From the NCBI RefSeq assembly GCF_021462225.1, contig NC_061795.1, positions 47,518,880 through 47,582,879 on the forward strand: a stretch of 64,000 nucleotides of DNA, read 5' to 3'. A model generated the notes under the pieces. The model searched no databases, was not told the DNA's origin, and saw only the letters and a list, made by a program, of their open reading frames with translations. A program made the position numbers and the translations under genes. Of the stretch, positions 1 through 26,900 are shown piece by piece (the stretch's first letter is position 1; every line of letters starts with the position of its first letter). This DNA comes from Girardinichthys multiradiatus. Taxonomy: Eukaryota > Chordata > Actinopteri > Cyprinodontiformes > Goodeidae.

Positions 1-162
1 AGCTGAAGGCAGGATCAGTGTGTGTGACGTTTACATTGACGTGCTGAAACATTTCAAAGTGCCAACTTTCTCCATATTCCTTTTTTCTCTCACTTTTTAA
101 AATATTGACAGGAGTCTTCGTAACCTGAGTTTCGCTACGTTTCAGAAAGTAACGATGCTCAG

Positions 163-327
163 GTTTCTCTTGTCTGTGTGCGAAGATGGGCCAGGATTCT
201 GGGCAGGACCCCGATAAGCTCTGCAGACAGAAGGTCCGTCATGCGATCCCTGTCTCTGCACCCCCGGAGGGCGCAGAGCAGGGAAAAGAACTTACTTAAA
301 GTACTAAACGTCCAGTATGTGGAATAA
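163..327 (+). CDS. possible 3' terminal exon of an unidentified gene
   Basis: An open stretch of 54 codons follows an AG acceptor-like site at 161-162 and ends in TAA at 325-327. An AATAAA signal lies 16 bases further on, at 343-348. The predicted peptide is rich in Arg and Ser and I do not recognise it. The combination of acceptor, open frame, stop and poly(A) signal is what a last exon looks like, but the preceding exons lie outside the window and chance is not excluded. A second frame across the same bases is also open for about 38 codons, which lowers confidence further. Confidence 0.2.
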   Translation, partial: VSLVCVRRWARILGRTPISSADRRSVMRSLSLHPRRAQSREKNLLKVLNVQYVE

Positions 328-359
328 CTTCTGCCTGAAATGAATAAAAAGTCTTTTTA

Positions 360-1060
360 CTTTTTAATTCAAGAAGTGTTTTCGGGCTCCGAAGATTGTA
401 TAATAGAACAAATTTTAAGATTCTGGTTTTGTAGATTCAAACCAGCGTATTTGGGGAATCTCTGAAACTTTTAGCGTTTTTGCTTTTGTTGGGTTTTGTT
501 TGTTTGTTGGGCAGCAGAGCTCAGTAAACTGCTGCTCCAGCATGCACGTTTATCTGATGTTACCTTTTAAGAGATTTCATTTGCAAACGTTGCAGCAGTT
601 TGTCAGAACCTCAGTTGTCTGGAGTTCAGATTTTATATTAATAGAAAATATTTTAAAAACTGAACATTATGATATTTGAGGAAAGATGTTTAAATAAAAG
701 ATAGTTTTGGTTCAATCTTTCAGGATGTTGTGTTTCTTTATTAGAGTAATATGAAACATTGTAACCCACAATGATTCAACGGGTTAGGGTTGTGCCTTCA
801 ACATTAACACCTGCCTTCGGCATCAGGACAGCACTTAGTCTTAACTCACATACCAGAGTTCTGGTTCATCTGTTCTTCCACAGGTTTCTGAAGGATTAAC
901 GCCAAATGTTTTAGAAGATCCTGCTGAAAGACCCAATGTTAAACCATTTTCTGTCTGAGGCCAACAATTTTCTATTTGAAATGTTTCGGTATTTAAGAGA
1001 GTTTACGATACCATTCTTTTCAACAAGATTCCTAAGGCTTTTAGAAAAACAATAAAGGTC
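360..1060. other. no gene seen
   Basis: AT-rich intergenic sequence. I found no splice-supported open frame and no clear repeat family here. Confidence 0.5.
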
Positions 1061-1069
1061 CAGAGCATC

Positions 1070-1620
1070 ATGAGTCCGACAGGAATATTGAGTCTAAAAC
1101 AAAATTATTTGGACATCAGGACAAGAGAGGTTCGGCATAAATCAAATCCAGAAATCCAGGAACCAAGCCTAAAACCAACAATGAAGTATGAAGGTGGAAG
1201 TTTTGTAGTTTGGGGATGCTCTGCTACACCCACCATGAATTCTACCATGTATCAAGGGGTGTTTTCGGAAAATGCCAGGCCATCTGTGAAAAAATGAAAG
1301 CAGAACCAGAAATGGACCCTGCAACATGACAATGACCCAAAACATAACAGTAAGTCCACTGGCTGAGAATGAAGAAATGGCCTAGTCAAATTTCAGATCT
1401 TGACCTTATTGAGATGCTATGGGGACACTTGAAATGAGCTAAACAAACCCCTCAAACAACTCAGAGCATGAAGAGTAGGGTAAACTTTCCTCAGAGTGAA
1501 ATCAGAGATGATGGACAAATACAAGCTTCTCAATGAAACCAGTCCAGCCTCCTACCCTCAAGGTATTAGGGGTTAGAGTGTCATAACTTATGAAAGCAAC
1601 CACACAAGGAGTCATTTCTT
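1070..1620 (+). mobile_element. decayed Tc1/mariner-like transposase relic
   Basis: The stretch keeps fragments of a Tc1-type transposase reading rightwards: an open piece of 75 codons containing the SFVVWGC-like segment that lies near the second catalytic block. A QHDNDPKHN-like region near 1,325 and a DLDLIEMLWG-like region near 1,400 follow in shifting frames. Stops and indels break it throughout. A related relic lies at 62.0-62.6 kb. Confidence 0.6.
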
Positions 1621-1629
1621 TTTCTTTGT

Positions 1630-2713
1630 AATGGCATTAACAACTAAAACTCTTTTGAATTCCTAATATCTGCCACTTAAAATGATTTCACTTTAAAAGC
1701 TTTTTAATGAACATTTTTAGGGTGTTTTTTTTTGTTGCTTTTGTAAAAACTTCAGCACAAGATGCCCATCAACCTTTTCTCTTTTTATTGCTTACAAAAA
1801 ACCCAACATAAATACATAAAGGATGCTGTAAGATATTGCAGGATGTGTGTGTGAGAAACAGAAGCAGGCAGGACATCCAGCGTTTTAACGAACGCTCCAA
1901 CCCTCTGTAACAAACAGCTCACCTTTACAAACTGCAGAAAGTCCGAACTATGAAATAAAATCACATTAAATAAAACAAACCAAAACAATAATAACACTTG
2001 AATATAAAGCAGCTAACCCTCAATGTGTTATGAAGATGAAGAGGAGGATCACGACAGCGGGCAGGATACTCAAGAGTTCAGCTCTTTCAAATAAACCCAC
2101 TGAGGAGGTGTTTGATTCCCACAGCGCTCTGAGCTGAACATTTGCTGGGAAATTCTCCGAAGGGATGAAACAAGGAAGACGAGGACACAACACCCCTTTC
2201 ATCCTCCATTCACACATGCAATCAGCTTCTTGTAGTAAGTCCAAAACTCAACTTGGTGACACTCCTCGGAACGCTTTTTTTTTTTTTTTACATTTCCGTG
2301 AACTTAATGCAAACTACAATCATCTGTTCTAAGAGCAAAGCAGTTTCCAATCATCTCAGTTACAGTGAAGATGCTTCAGGCAGGAAGGTCCAGGAATAAA
2401 AACATCCAAACAGGACCATGATGGGAATGTGGAAGCAGCAGACATCAAAGATCTACTCCATTTAGTTTCTGAGTTTCAAAACAAAAAATCCCAAAACTTT
2501 CAATAAAAACCTGCATAAAAACAACATGAGAACCCAGTCTTCCCATCCTATTTAATCTCCAAGCCTAAAGTTGGGATTAATAACTGCTTCATGTAAATAT
2601 TTATATAAATGGATCCATAGGGAAGTGGTGGAGCATTAGCCACCTTGATGTGACCTCACTACCTGAAACGTATTTAATATACATGAACATAAATACAGCC
2701 GAGGAATGTGGAG
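1630..2713. other. 3' flank and probable 3' UTR side of the LC3B-like gene
   Basis: No independent gene is seen. The part next to 2,714 should carry the 3' UTR of the minus-strand LC3B-like gene, and A-rich strings that could serve as its poly(A) region read in that direction. A T12 run lies at about 2,278. Confidence 0.4.
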
Positions 2714-18967
<16,254 letters not shown>

Positions 18968-19019
18968 ATTGCGTCAAAGTCAGCTGGCAGCGCTAAAAAG
19001 CGCAGGCAGATGCGGCGTC

Positions 19020-19260
19020 CAACAGAATAAACACTAAAAATCAGAAAGAAAAGCAGACACGTTTAAAGTTTCAGACGCTGCTGTCCTGTTAGCTCTTCTG
19101 CAGAGTTTAATGTCGACGCTCGCTCCCTTCCTCCCTTCCTTCCTGCCTTCCTCTGCCTCTCTATGTTTTTATCGAGCTCAGGCAAGCAAAACAAACCTGT
19201 CAGCTGATCTCTGACGTCACCAGCCATTATGTCTCTCATTGGGTGATATTCGTTTGGAAT
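19020..19260 (-). promoter_or_regulatory. putative promoter of the LC3B-like gene
   Basis: The start codon is at 18,967. Upstream on the minus strand lie pyrimidine/purine tracts (CCCTTCC repeats on the plus strand near 19,125-19,155), a perfect palindromic CRE (TGACGTCA) at 19,212-19,219 and an inverted CCAAT (ATTGG) near 19,239. No TATA box is obvious. CREB-family control of autophagy genes is known in mammals; its use here is inference. Confidence 0.45.
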
Positions 19261-19269
19261 AATTATAAA

Positions 19270-20500
19270 ATTTGTTACAAAAATAATATATTTTCTGAAG
19301 TAGGAAATAGTTTGAAGGGAGAATATATCTTGTTTGTGAATTCAAACGGTTATTTGTTATCATACACTGAATTTAGGTCATATTTTTCAGTTTTTTCATA
19401 GTTTATTCAGCTTCCTGTTACACCGGGTTTTGATGCAGCCCCCAGTGCTAATTTCCATGTCAAAGTCAAAATCATTCTGCTCCATGCTTTGATCCAAGAT
19501 CAGTTTATCTTGATTATGAATGACCTTAGCACGACCAACAAAACCATAAGGAATATGCTTTTAAGATCGTTATGGTCCAATATTGTTAAAACTCTTAACT
19601 GGATTTTTTGATTAAAAAAAATATATATATAAATTGGACCCAATGTGTATTCTCTGCTAAAATGATGAAGTAAATGTAGTTTAACTGTTTTGGGATTTCT
19701 TTTATTCAAGAATATTTTGGGCGGATATGACAAACTTTTTTCTTCAAAGAAATGTGAAAATTGCTTGTTTTGTTTGGAATGGAAAAAAGTATTTTGAGCA
19801 ATACAGAACTATTATATGTTGTTAACCTTCTTATTATCTACATATTCACACCTCCAAATATCTGCAACCAAACCTAATTTCCAGATTTTATTATCTTCAG
19901 TAATATCTGTGTAGACTCCCTTAAATGAAATTTAAATGCCAAAGCCATATAAATTATATCTGCCCTCAAAAAGCTACAACTCTCAAGCACCTTTTTACTT
20001 TTGACATAGTAATTTGCATGTTGTTAAGATGTTGTTTTTTTGTTATCTTGTTTTCTATGTCATGTTCTTTATTGTTCTTGTTTTACACAAAGTTAGAAAC
20101 GCTGGTCTTCCTTTAAACTCCATTCAGTTTAATATCACCTAAAGCAACGAAATATAGTACAATAATAAGCATATACACAGCCTTTAAATGGGTTAAATTC
20201 TGGTTTAGGTTTATTAGGTTCCTTTCCATGTCATTCAATAGACTCCATTCAGTTCAGTTTAGTTTATTTTCAAATAAATTACCAACTAAAAACTGAAGTC
20301 ATACTGAGGACATGCTGCGATGTATTCAGAACATAAAAATTAAAATTCAGTTAAGTTTTAATAAATAATAACAGTCATCCTCTGTTGGTAATAAATTAAA
20401 AGACACCACTTAATACATTAAGACATAATGGGGTGCTGTTTGTGTAATACAAGCAGGTCGAATTCAAATCTAAATAGAAAGATTTTCTTCCTATCTAATT
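19270..20500. other. intergenic, no gene seen
   Basis: AT-rich DNA with an A/TA run near 19,615. Short open frames here have no supporting signals. Confidence 0.55.
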
Positions 20501-20631
20501 AATTCCAATTAGGGCTGCAGCCAACGATTATTTTAGCAATCGTGTATTCTATCTATTATTCTGACTATTAATCAAGTACACACTGCAGATTTTTTGTTTA
20601 AATACTTAAACCTATTTTATGAGTAATAAAA

Positions 20632-21104
20632 TTACTTTGTGGTGAAGAGAGAGCTGAGCCGAAAGGCGAAGCTCTCGATTTACCGCTCAGTCTATGTTCC
20701 TACCCTCACCTATGACCATGAACTTTGGACCTTGACCGAAAGAACGAGATCCCGGATACAAGCGGTTGAAATTAGCTTCTAGGGTGGCCGGGCACTCCCT
20801 TAGAGATAGGATGAGGAGGTCGGCCATCTGGGAGGAGCTCGGAGTAGAGCCGCTGCTCCTCCACACCGAGAGGAGCCAGTTGAGGTGGCTCTGGCATCTA
20901 TACCGGATGCCTCCTGGACGCCTTCCTCTGGAGATGTTCCAGGCACGTCCCACCAGGAGGAGGCCCAGGGGACGACCCAGGACACGCAGGAGGGTCTATG
21001 TCTCTTGGAGGAGGTGTCTGGGGAGAGAGATGTCTGGGTGCCTCTGCTGAGTCTGCTGCCCCCGCGACCTGGTCTCGGATAAAGCGGAAGACGACGAGTA
21101 CGAG
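20632..21104 (+). mobile_element. Rex3/RTE-type LINE, 3' end
   Basis: The 3' end of a Rex3-like reverse transcriptase is recognisable: GAAGCTCTCGATTTACCG, the GTGGCCGGGCACTCCC block and a closing GCTGCCCCCGCGACCTGG. It is flanked by a 29-base direct repeat, TACTTAAAC-TATTTTATGAGTAATAAAA with one mismatch, at 20,603-20,631 and 21,105-21,133, which I read as its target duplication. The reading frame is broken. Confidence 0.8.
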
Positions 21105-21317
21105 TACTTAAACTTATTTTATGAGTAATAAAAAAACAAAAACGAGAAAATGCAAGTACAGTACAGACCAAAAGTTTGGACACACCTTCTCATTCAAAGA
21201 GTTTTCTTTATTTTCATGACTATGAATATTGTAGATTCACACTGAAGGAATCAAAACTATGAATTAACACATGTGGAATTATATACTGAACAAAAAAGTG
21301 TGAAACAACTGAAAATA

Positions 21318-21704
21318 TTATATTCTAGGTTCTTCAAAGTAGCCACCTTTTGCTTTGATTACTGCTCCGCACACTCTTGGTATTCTGTTGATGAGCTTCA
21401 ATAGGTAGTCACCTGAAATGGTTTTCCAACAGTCTTGAAGGAGTTCCCAGAGATGCTTAGCACTTGTTGGCCTTTCTGCCTTCACTCTGCGGTCCAGCTC
21501 ACCCCAAACCATCTCGATTGGGTCCAGGTCCGGTGACTGTGGAGGCCAGGTCATCTGGCGCAGCACCCCATCACTCTCCTTCTTGGTCAAATAGCCCTTA
21601 CACAGCCTGGAGGTGTGTTTGGGTTCATTGTCCTGTTGAAAAATAAATGATGGTCCAACTGAACGCAAACCGGATGGAATAGCATGTCGCTGCAAGATGC
21701 TGTG
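21318..21704 (-). CDS. Tc1-like transposase, C-terminal part
   Basis: This is the continuation of the transposase begun at 38,066. It resumes at the residue where the other part stops and runs open to a stop at 21,318. It contains the second catalytic Asp in FQQDNEPKHTS and the catalytic Glu in DPIEMVWGELDR, then the conserved ending KGGYFEEPRI. The spacing between Asp and Glu fits the D34E pattern of Tc1. It now has no start of its own. The two halves are in the same frame once the element and one six-base repeat are discounted. Confidence 0.93.
   Translation of the reverse strand, partial: HSILQRHAIPSGLRSVGPSFIFQQDNEPKHTSRLCKGYLTKKESDGVLRQMTWPPQSPDLDPIEMVWGELDRRVKAERPTSAKHLWELLQDCWKTISGDYLLKLINRIPRVCGAVIKAKGGYFEEPRI
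21699..21704. repeat. target site duplication of the Polinton, left copy
   Basis: GCTGTG here and at 37,404-37,409. Six-base duplications are characteristic of Polintons. Confidence 0.85.
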
Positions 21705-21739
21705 ACACACATCCTTCAATCAAACGAGGTGTGAACATT

Positions 21740-21822
21740 TTGACAGGTGGGCGGGACTTCCGGTGGCTGGGACATCCTAGGGCGGGACTTCCGGTGGCTG
21801 GGGCTTCCTGTGACGTAACCGG
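21740..21822. promoter_or_regulatory. GC-box/ETS/CRE cluster near the Polinton tip
   Basis: Two tandem modules GGGCGGGACTTCCGGTGGCTGG (each a GC box next to an ETS-type ACTTCCGG) are followed by a TGACGTAA CRE-like site near 21,811. The same cluster is mirrored at about 37,285-37,350. Function is inferred from motif content only. Confidence 0.5.
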
Positions 21823-22529
21823 ATATCATCATTAATCGGATGTTGTCATTAGCCGGATATCATCATTAATCGGATGTTGTCATTAGCCGGAAGTTGTCAT
21901 TACAAGGAAGCGAATCTTTCTAATTGTATGTTTTTTAGATGTTTTTTTACATCTAAAAACAAAACATGTAGTTTCTCCACTTTAAAAGGTCACTCAATTT
22001 AATGCAGGCACATCACACGAAATTCTGATAAGAAGAGAGAACCCGACAGATTGTAAATTTATTTTGTTTTAACACAGGGGGTTATTTAGATGCTATTTAG
22101 AAAAGAAGGATGAATTGGCTTCTGTTGTAGAGATGATCTAAAACAGAGAAACCAATGAACTGAAAAAAAAATGTTATGAGTGCTCAGCATCCTGTTTCCA
22201 AATTAGAAATGGATTCTACAGCTAAAAGACTTTGTTTGGAATCATGAGAGACTCCATTTGGTAAAACGGATGATAATTTTACTTACCTTAAGCTTTTCTT
22301 TTTTTTCATCTTAGAGATCTTGATGATTTAGAGAAAACAGTTTTCTCCTCATTCCACGTGGGAGCCAGAGGTTGTAACCAGTATGTCTATGTAAAACGTA
22401 ACAAGAAACTGAAAAAATAAAAAATAAAGGTTATAAAATCCTCAGACATGTCACTGTTTATTGAATTAAAGCAGACAACTTGTGTATTGTCTCAGACAGT
22501 CTTCACACCAACTGTACTCACAAAGTAAT

Positions 22530-22600
22530 TAAGAGGAAAATGGCACTTTCCTGGCTATAAGTCTGGAGCATTGTCTGACAATACACATCCACTGTTTGCG
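22530..22600 (+). promoter_or_regulatory. TATA-type promoter unit of the left block
   Basis: GGCTATAAGTCTGGAGC is followed by the interrupted palindrome ATTGTCTGACAAT, about 200 bases upstream of the ATG at 22,774. The same unit recurs, inverted, three times at the right end (about 35,945-36,000, 36,463-36,510 and 36,570-36,625). Confidence 0.5.
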
Positions 22601-22773
22601 TCTGCTAACTAAGCGCGCTGAAGGTGGAGCAGTCAGTCATCCCTGGTTCTATCGAGAGATACAGCGCAATCTTTACTGGGAGATCGGCTTCAAATCTGGT
22701 AGCTAAAAGTTTATTTTTAACCAGTTACACTGAAATATTTTTAGAACACTTGTAAGGAGAAGCTGAAAAAAAA

Positions 22774-23266
22774 ATGTCGGAAAATATTTCAGGAAACGAA
22801 GAAGGTGAACATTCTGCTTCTATCGAAAGATACAACGCAATCTTCAGTGGTAAGTATTCATCTTTAAGAATTCTTTAAGTGCTTGTGAATGCTCGTTGGA
22901 TAATAATATTGATTAACTTATATTCTTTAGAACCCACGAGTGACGAGCTGGATGGTATCGTTTTTACACAGTCTGACTATGGTAATTATTAACTGCAACA
23001 ACAACATCTAGTTTAGTCAACTGGTGAATGCAATTTTGTGATTTAAAAAATAAATGAGATAAATTCTACTTACAGATTTAACAAGAGAGGTCAGCGTTTG
23101 TAACCGTCTGCCTCCGAAAAAATCAAAGTTGAGACGGAAACTTGTCTTTAAAAAAGACAAGCCGATCCCAGCTAAACATGAAATAGAGGGCGAAGCCATT
23201 CATGCACCACAGTCCCCTGACCGTGCGTCGGAAAAATTAACAGCTCCGGAAGAGGAGAGTAAGTAA

Positions 23267-23302
<36 letters not shown>

Positions 23303-23908
23303 TTCTAAGCATATGTTTTCACAGGTCTATGCGATATTGCAGACTTGTTTTAACCCCTGATAAAATATTTTACAGATATATCGAATGATTTAATCCAGAA
23401 CCCAAGCCTGGATAACATTCAGCAGAACTGTAGCAGTTCAGTGCAGGAAGAGTTGGAACCGCCCGGAACCGTTCAAATACCCCGTAAGTTATAGTTATAT
23501 TCAAATCTTCACAGAAACAAGATTTTTTTTTTTCAAAAGACCTGCATTGTAAGGTAACTTTATTTTGTTTCACAGAATATCTTAAATTGAGGAAAAGACG
23601 GCGACTCTGTGCTCTTTATACCAGGGCAAGGCTTGTTAAAGGTTTATTGAATGGTAAGTTTAATTCTTCTTATACTCATTTACCTACTGAATTAATTCGC
23701 ATATTTCATTGATTTATTTTTTTTCTTTATCTTTCCAGAGGCAACGTTGATGGTGGAGCAGATTTCATCGAGACCTGGACAGCAACAGCGCAGACAGAGA
23801 GTTCCCCTATCCTTACGTGACCGTTGTAATAAAGCATCATGTTTAACGCTTCTGGCAGCATGTCAGACATTGTTAGTGAAACATTGCGCTGATATCAAGG
23901 TAATTTAA
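22774..23908 (+). CDS. six-exon Polinton accessory protein of 221 aa
   Basis: This gene is invisible to simple ORF search. Exons are 22,774-22,849, 22,931-22,981, 23,076-23,258, 23,376-23,483, 23,576-23,653 and 23,739-23,908. Every junction has GT and AG, mostly GTAAGT donors, and all five introns (81-117 bases) are in phase 1, so internal exons are multiples of three. The joined frame has no stop until TAA at 23,906. The product has an acidic N-terminus, basic clusters at residues 57-64 (KKSKLRRK) and 143-149 (KLRKRRR) that could be nuclear signals, and a Cys/Leu-rich C-terminus. I do not recognise it. Exons 1 and 2 lie inside the TIR. It precedes polymerase by only 37 bases. An alternative is that a 58-base intron (23,900-23,957) joins it in frame to the polymerase gene. 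Confidence 0.8.
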
Positions 23909-23945
23909 ACTGATCCCTGGGTCTTCTTCTTCTTCTGATGTTAAT

Positions 23946-26900
23946 ATGGAAAGCCAGATCACACATGCGCTGAATGAGATAAGGAATGTTGTTGCTCATC
24001 TTAATGAAATTCCTGTTAATGCTGATGTGGCAGATAACATCGGGTTAAATGCATCTCCTGCTAACAGTGAAAATGTAATAAATCAAAATCTGTATGGTGA
24101 CTTTTTAAGCTCATTAGAACAGGCTGTTGACGATTTAAATAGAACACCATCTCCATCCAGCATTCAGCAAAATGAATCAGCTGACTTACAAATTCCTTCA
24201 ACGTCACACGCCGCTGATCATACTGGGCAGCATGGCGGCAATTTAAATCCAGAGGTTGCAGTCAACCCTGATCAGATTGAGGGAGATTCTCCTGTGACTG
24301 TTGAACGTGAACGTTTTAATAACATTGAAATAAGGAGACCTTTTACCATCCCGCCTCCCTGCCCTGGTCATGTTCCTGATCTTGCTACAATCTATATAAA
24401 CATCATGCATATTCTCACTGAATTAGCCGATACTGCAAGATCGTTAGCCAGACGTAACGATGTTGTGCAGCTAGAATTAGTCGGGGAAAATCTGAACCGT
24501 AACGTCACGTTTACCGTTAACGATGATGGGAATATGATTCTGCCTGCTTTTGAGAATTTTCTGGATGAGTTAGTACAGTCCAATGCTGAAATGCCTGCAG
24601 ATAATAACCTGGAATTTGTTCTACAGGTAGTTAATGACCCTGCAGGAGGGTCAAAACGTAAGGTTAAAGGAACGTCAGACTGTGAATTGATTAATAAGTC
24701 ACCTGTATATTGTAGATAATACCAGTAATCAGTTATGCTTTGCCATAAGTCTTGCACACGTCTCTGACTCTAACCTTACTGATAATCAGGCTTTAGAGCT
24801 GTGGAGGGAGTGGCAACACAGGGCTGGTTTAGATGATCAGACAGCAGTAACTTTCAGCGACATTGGTAAATTTGAAAACATTCTAAAGAGAAACATTGTA
24901 GTGTTTCACAGAACCGTTACAGACTCTGCAGCTCTGTGTAAATTTGAGACCAGTTTCCCTGATCGATCAAACCCTCTCTTTCTGCTGTTATTTCAAGGTC
25001 ACTACTATGGGATAAAAAATCTCAAGGGTTTTATAGGATCGAGATACATCTGTGCATATTGTTACGGGAGCTATGAAAAGCCAGACACACACCATTGTGA
25101 AGGCTATTGCCCGGTGTGTCACTCATACCAGTGTATGCGTGAAATTAACGAACCTGTCGCCTGTGCAGGTTGTCACAGAATCTGTCGTAACTCTTCTTGT
25201 TTCAGTAGACACAGGGAACCTCGCAAAAGACCTAGTGCTGACAGGCCTATGAGTGACTGTGAGTTGGTAAAACTGTGCAAGGTGTGCAAAAGGATATACG
25301 TTATTCCAATCAGCAAGCAGGATAAACCACACGTGTGTAATGTAAAATGCCGTATTTGTGGTGAGAATATACCTCCTGATTTAGATGTGACGTGCGATGG
25401 TCATCTGTGTTACATTCAAACCGCCCAAGCCTGTAATCAGTTAGATGATAAACTGGTTTTTTATGATTTTGAATGCTTCATCGACGAGAACGGTGTGCAC
25501 ATCCCCTATCTGGTCTGTGTTAAAACGCTGAAAGGTGAGGAATGGCATGCTTATGGATTGAATTGCACCCAAACATTTCTTCTCCATTTCAGGAGACCGA
25601 TGTACAGAGGCTTTACCTTAATAGCTCATAACGCACGTGGGTATGATAGCTACCTGATTCTCACAGCTATGCTGCAGTTAGGCATTAAACCTCATCTCAT
25701 CATGCAGGGAAGTAAAGTTCTCTGTTTAACCGACCCTGATTACAGGTTAAAATACATTGATAGTCTGTCCTTCATGTGTATGAAGCTTAGTGCGATGCCG
25801 AAAGCATTAGGTTTTAGTGATAAGACCAAAGGTTTTTTCCCCCACCTATTCTCGTCTGAGCAACATCTCCAGTATGTGGGGTCTTTTCCTCCTCCATCCT
25901 GCTACGCTGTAGAACGCATGAGCCTTCAAGAACAACAGGTGTTTAGCAGCTGGTACAGAGAAGCGAGCAAAGGGGTCTTTGACTTTGAGAAGGAAGCTCT
26001 TCGTTATTGTAAAAATGATGTGGACATTCTTTATCAAGGTTGTGTTAAATTCAGGGATGAGTTCTTTAAGGAGACAAGTGTGGATCCGCTTAAATGCATC
26101 ACGATAGCCTCAGCCTGCATGAAGGTTTTTGTAACCAATTTCCTTCCTCCTAAAACTTTGGCCATCCCCTCACCTCTGGACTACAGGCGTAGTAGTAAGA
26201 CGTTTTCCAGCACGTCCATTCAATGGCTTGGCTGGATTTCAGACAGCAGAAAAATTGACATCGAACATGCATTAAACATGGGGGAAAAGAAAATTGGTCC
26301 ATATTCTGTGGATGGGTATGCAGAGATTAACGCTGTCAAAGTTGCGTTTGAATTTTACGGCTGTTTTTTCCATGGCTGTGAAAAGTGTTACATGCCTCAT
26401 GACAAATGTCCGTTGAGAGGGGTCGCATTTGAACAGTTTTACGCAGCCACTGTTGAGAGAAGCAAGGTGCTCCAAACTGTGTACGGTCTTCGTCTCGAGG
26501 TTATCTGGGAGCATGAGTGGACTGAAATGAAAAAATCAGACCCAGGGGTGATCAGCTTTCTTGAGAAAGTTAATGCACTCGAACCGCTATCACCCCGAGA
26601 TGCTCTGTATGGTGGACGCACCTGCCCTATGAGGTTGAGGTACACAGCGGGGGCAGGTGAAACTGTACACTATGTGGATTACACATCTCTGTACCCCTAT
26701 GTAAATGCTAGCTGCGTCTTTCCCCTCGGGCACCCCACCATCATTTACAAAGATTTTGATGACCCCAGCAGCTACTTTGGCCTCATCAGAGCTGTGGTCT
26801 ACCCCCCACGAGGGCTCTTTTTCCCTGTTTTGCCTTACAGAACATCCCAAGGTAAACTGGTGTTTACTCTCTGCCGCACATGTGCTGAAATAAATAACCA

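Larger units (their letters stand above)
21705..23037. repeat. Polinton terminal inverted repeat, left
   Basis: Matches the reverse complement of about 36,002-37,403 almost base for base, from ACACACATCC at the tip to GGTGAATGC near 23,030. It differs by small indels: the left arm has a second copy of a 34-base unit (21,821-21,888) and lacks nine bases near the tip. It carries promoter-like modules and exons 1 and 2 of the six-exon gene. Confidence 0.93.

Noticed and set aside
20766..21183. Arg-rich open frames of 94-127 codons on both strands
   Set aside because: They lie in the GC-rich Rex3 3' end and are compositional or remnants of that LINE in the wrong frame.
24700..24715. Programmed ribosomal frameshift in the polymerase
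   Set aside because: No X-XXY-YYZ heptamer or obvious downstream stem; a plain indel explains it.
24901..24903. GTG as start of a 1,010-residue polymerase
   Set aside because: Conserved polymerase sequence continues upstream in the same frame to about 24,712, so this is only the first permissible start codon in an open frame.
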